Assembly (NCBI GenBank): GCA_003221075.1
Contig: QHUF01000003.1
Coordinates: forward strand, 1 to 15,240
Source of the DNA: Gemmatimonadota bacterium
GTDB taxonomy: Bacteria; Gemmatimonadota; Gemmatimonadetes; Gemmatimonadales; GWC2-71-9
DNA: 15,240 nucleotides
Direction: 5' to 3'
This document shows, one piece after another, positions 14,237 through 15,240 of this stretch. The position numbers and the translations under genes were made by a program. Every line of letters starts with the position of its first letter. Within the stretch, counting starts at the first letter, position 1. The notes below the pieces were generated by a model that ran no database searches, was not told the DNA's origin, and saw nothing but the letters and a program-made list of their open reading frames with translations.

Positions 14237-14901
14237 AGGAGCCCTGCCTCCGCGAAACTCACGTACCGCTCTCCCCCACCAATCACCACATGATCGTACA
14301 CCGGCACATCGAGCACTCGCCCGGCATCCACGAGCTGGCGCGTCACCGCGCGATCGTCCGCCGAGGGCGTGGGATCACCGCTGGGATGATTGTGCACCAC
14401 GATGATCCCAGCCGCCGCCTCGGCGATCGCCGCCCGAAACACCTCGCGCGGGTGCACCAACGAGCTGTTCAGAATGCCCCGCGTAATCAGTAGATCCGCC
14501 AGAATCTGACTCTGGCTCCCTAGCGCGAGGACGTGAAACTCCTCGACGGCGAGGTCCCGCAGGCGCAGTCCATAGTAGCGCTGCACGTCGCCCGGTCCGC
14601 GAATCCGCTCGGGGGACGGGTCGGCTTCCGTCTCGATCCGGCGTCCCAACTCGATCGCCGCCGCGACCCTGGCGGCTTTGGCGCGCCCCACCCCTGGTAT
14701 CCGGGCCAGTTCCGCCCAGGGCCGGGTGGCCAGCCGCCGCAGCGAGCCATCGCCCCGCGACAGGATCTCACCGGCCACGGCGAGGGCGTCCTGCCCGCGC
14801 GTCCCCGTTCCAAGGAGAATGGCCAGAAGCTCTTGCGCCGTCAACGCGCCGGGGCCGACCGCCCAGAAACGCTCGCGCGGTCGGTCGTGTTCGAGAAGCA
14901 T
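14233..14901 (-). CDS. radC: RadC family JAB/MPN-domain protein
   Basis: 222-aa RadC-family protein; despite the name, a direct repair role is not established for the family. A helix-hairpin-helix region (LARIPGVGRAKAARVAAAIELGRR, about 65-88) precedes the metalloprotease-like JAMM motif HNHPSGDPTPSADD (170-183), with His170, His172 and Asp183 as predicted metal ligands. The N-terminus (ERFWAVGPGALTAQELLAILLGTGT) is the standard family start and length matches; this places the start at ATG 14901. No good SD precedes it: a GGAGG lies too far upstream (about 27 nt). The open frame extends to 15108 but that part overlaps the neighbouring TPR gene and is not family-like. The stop overlaps the rel start (GTGA). 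Confidence 0.95.
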   Translation of the reverse strand: MLLEHDRPRERFWAVGPGALTAQELLAILLGTGTRGQDALAVAGEILSRGDGSLRRLATRPWAELARIPGVGRAKAARVAAAIELGRRIETEADPSPERIRGPGDVQRYYGLRLRDLAVEEFHVLALGSQSQILADLLITRGILNSSLVHPREVFRAAIAEAAAGIIVVHNHPSGDPTPSADDRAVTRQLVDAGRVLDVPVYDHVVIGGGERYVSFAEAGLL

Positions 14902-14962
14902 GGGCGAAGCTAGTTGCGGTGTCTTAGCCTCCGCGTACCGCGACAACGCCGGAGACAGCCCC

Positions 14963-15240
14963 TTATTGCAACCCCATGCGACGCCGGAGGTCCTGGTAGC
15001 GCGGGTCAGCCCGAAGGGGGGCGTATTCCGGTTCGCAGCTAACCGCCGCCGCCAAATTAACATCGCCCTCCCCGAACGCTCGCCGTAGCGAGGCCAAGGC
15101 CTCCTCACGCCGACCGAGCTGGATGTACTCGCGGGCGAAGGCGGCCGGTGGAACGAATCCGCGTTTCGCTCGCGTCCGCAGCCGCTCGAGGGATCGGGCG
15201 GCCCCGAGCAAGCGCGCCGCGGCGTAGCCGGCGCTGCCCC
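14963..15240 (-). CDS. C-terminal end of a TPR-repeat protein (5' part outside window)
   Basis: The frame is open to the window edge, and about 91 codons are visible. The visible part (GFVPPAAFAREYIQLGRREEALASLRRAFGEGD) is a TPR-like helical pair, followed by NLAAAVSCEPEYAPLRADPRYQDLRRRMGLQ. This kind of ending, with a TPR then a PxxxPLRxDPRxxxLxRRMG tail, is common at the C-termini of large TPR-bearing serine/threonine kinases or transcriptional regulators in Acidobacteriota and Gemmatimonadota, but the catalytic or DNA-binding part is not in view, so no function is assigned. The stop is 61 nt upstream of radC; whether the two are co-transcribed is unclear. Confidence 0.8.
   Translation of the reverse strand, partial: GSAGYAAARLLGAARSLERLRTRAKRGFVPPAAFAREYIQLGRREEALASLRRAFGEGDVNLAAAVSCEPEYAPLRADPRYQDLRRRMGLQ

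Noticed and set aside
14902..15108. N-terminal extension of RadC
   Set aside because: It overlaps the TPR gene end and does not resemble RadC; normal family length is reached from 14901.
1..15240. CRISPR arrays, tRNA/rRNA genes, insertion sequences, defence or toxin-antitoxin genes
   Set aside because: None were seen: coding is nearly continuous with recognisable housekeeping genes, and there is no room for additional loci.

Overview
The window is a densely packed, GC-rich bacterial chromosome segment in which every convincing gene lies on the minus strand (so it reads right to left). A complete tolQ-tolR-tolA-tolB-pal set, a lipoprotein signal on Pal and a long bifunctional Rel point to a diderm bacterium. 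The gene set (LysM protein, CcsA-type protein, HemA, GalE, then Tol-Pal) and the wording of several proteins look most like Gemmatimonadota. That assignment is inference from protein style only; there is no rRNA or other marker here.

Right-hand block (15240 to about 8547): the C-terminal end of a TPR-type protein, then a tightly chained run radC, rel, uvrB, tsaE, tsaB, rimI. These cover DNA repair (UvrB; RadC family, role uncertain), the stringent response ((p)ppGpp synthesis and hydrolysis), tRNA t6A modification (TsaE, TsaB) and ribosomal-protein acetylation (RimI). Genes overlap or are separated by only about 11 to 61 nt, so rel to rimI is probably one transcript.

A 101-nt gap (8446-8546) holds the only clear promoter: a perfect -35 TTGACA, a 17-nt spacer and -10 TATAGT, placed to drive leftward transcription of the second block.

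Left-hand block (8445 to 1): ssb, a LysM-protein locus that appears broken, a CcsA/HemX-like membrane protein, hemA (first step of tetrapyrrole synthesis), galE, then tolQ, tolR, a tolA/tonB-like gene, tolB and pal (cut by the window edge). Almost all junctions are stop/start overlaps (ATGA, TAATG, TAAGTG), indicating translational coupling. The Tol-Pal proteins form a proton-motive-force-driven envelope machine; GalE supplies UDP-galactose for surface sugars.

I see no mobile element, CRISPR, tRNA, rRNA or defence system. What deserves a second look is local: a 21-bp inverted array of GCGGTT-type octamers inside the tolB signal-peptide codons, a LysM gene with half its LysM motif missing and the frame shifted, and a rimI whose full-length frame has no ATG/GTG/TTG but an ACG placed behind a perfect Shine-Dalgarno.
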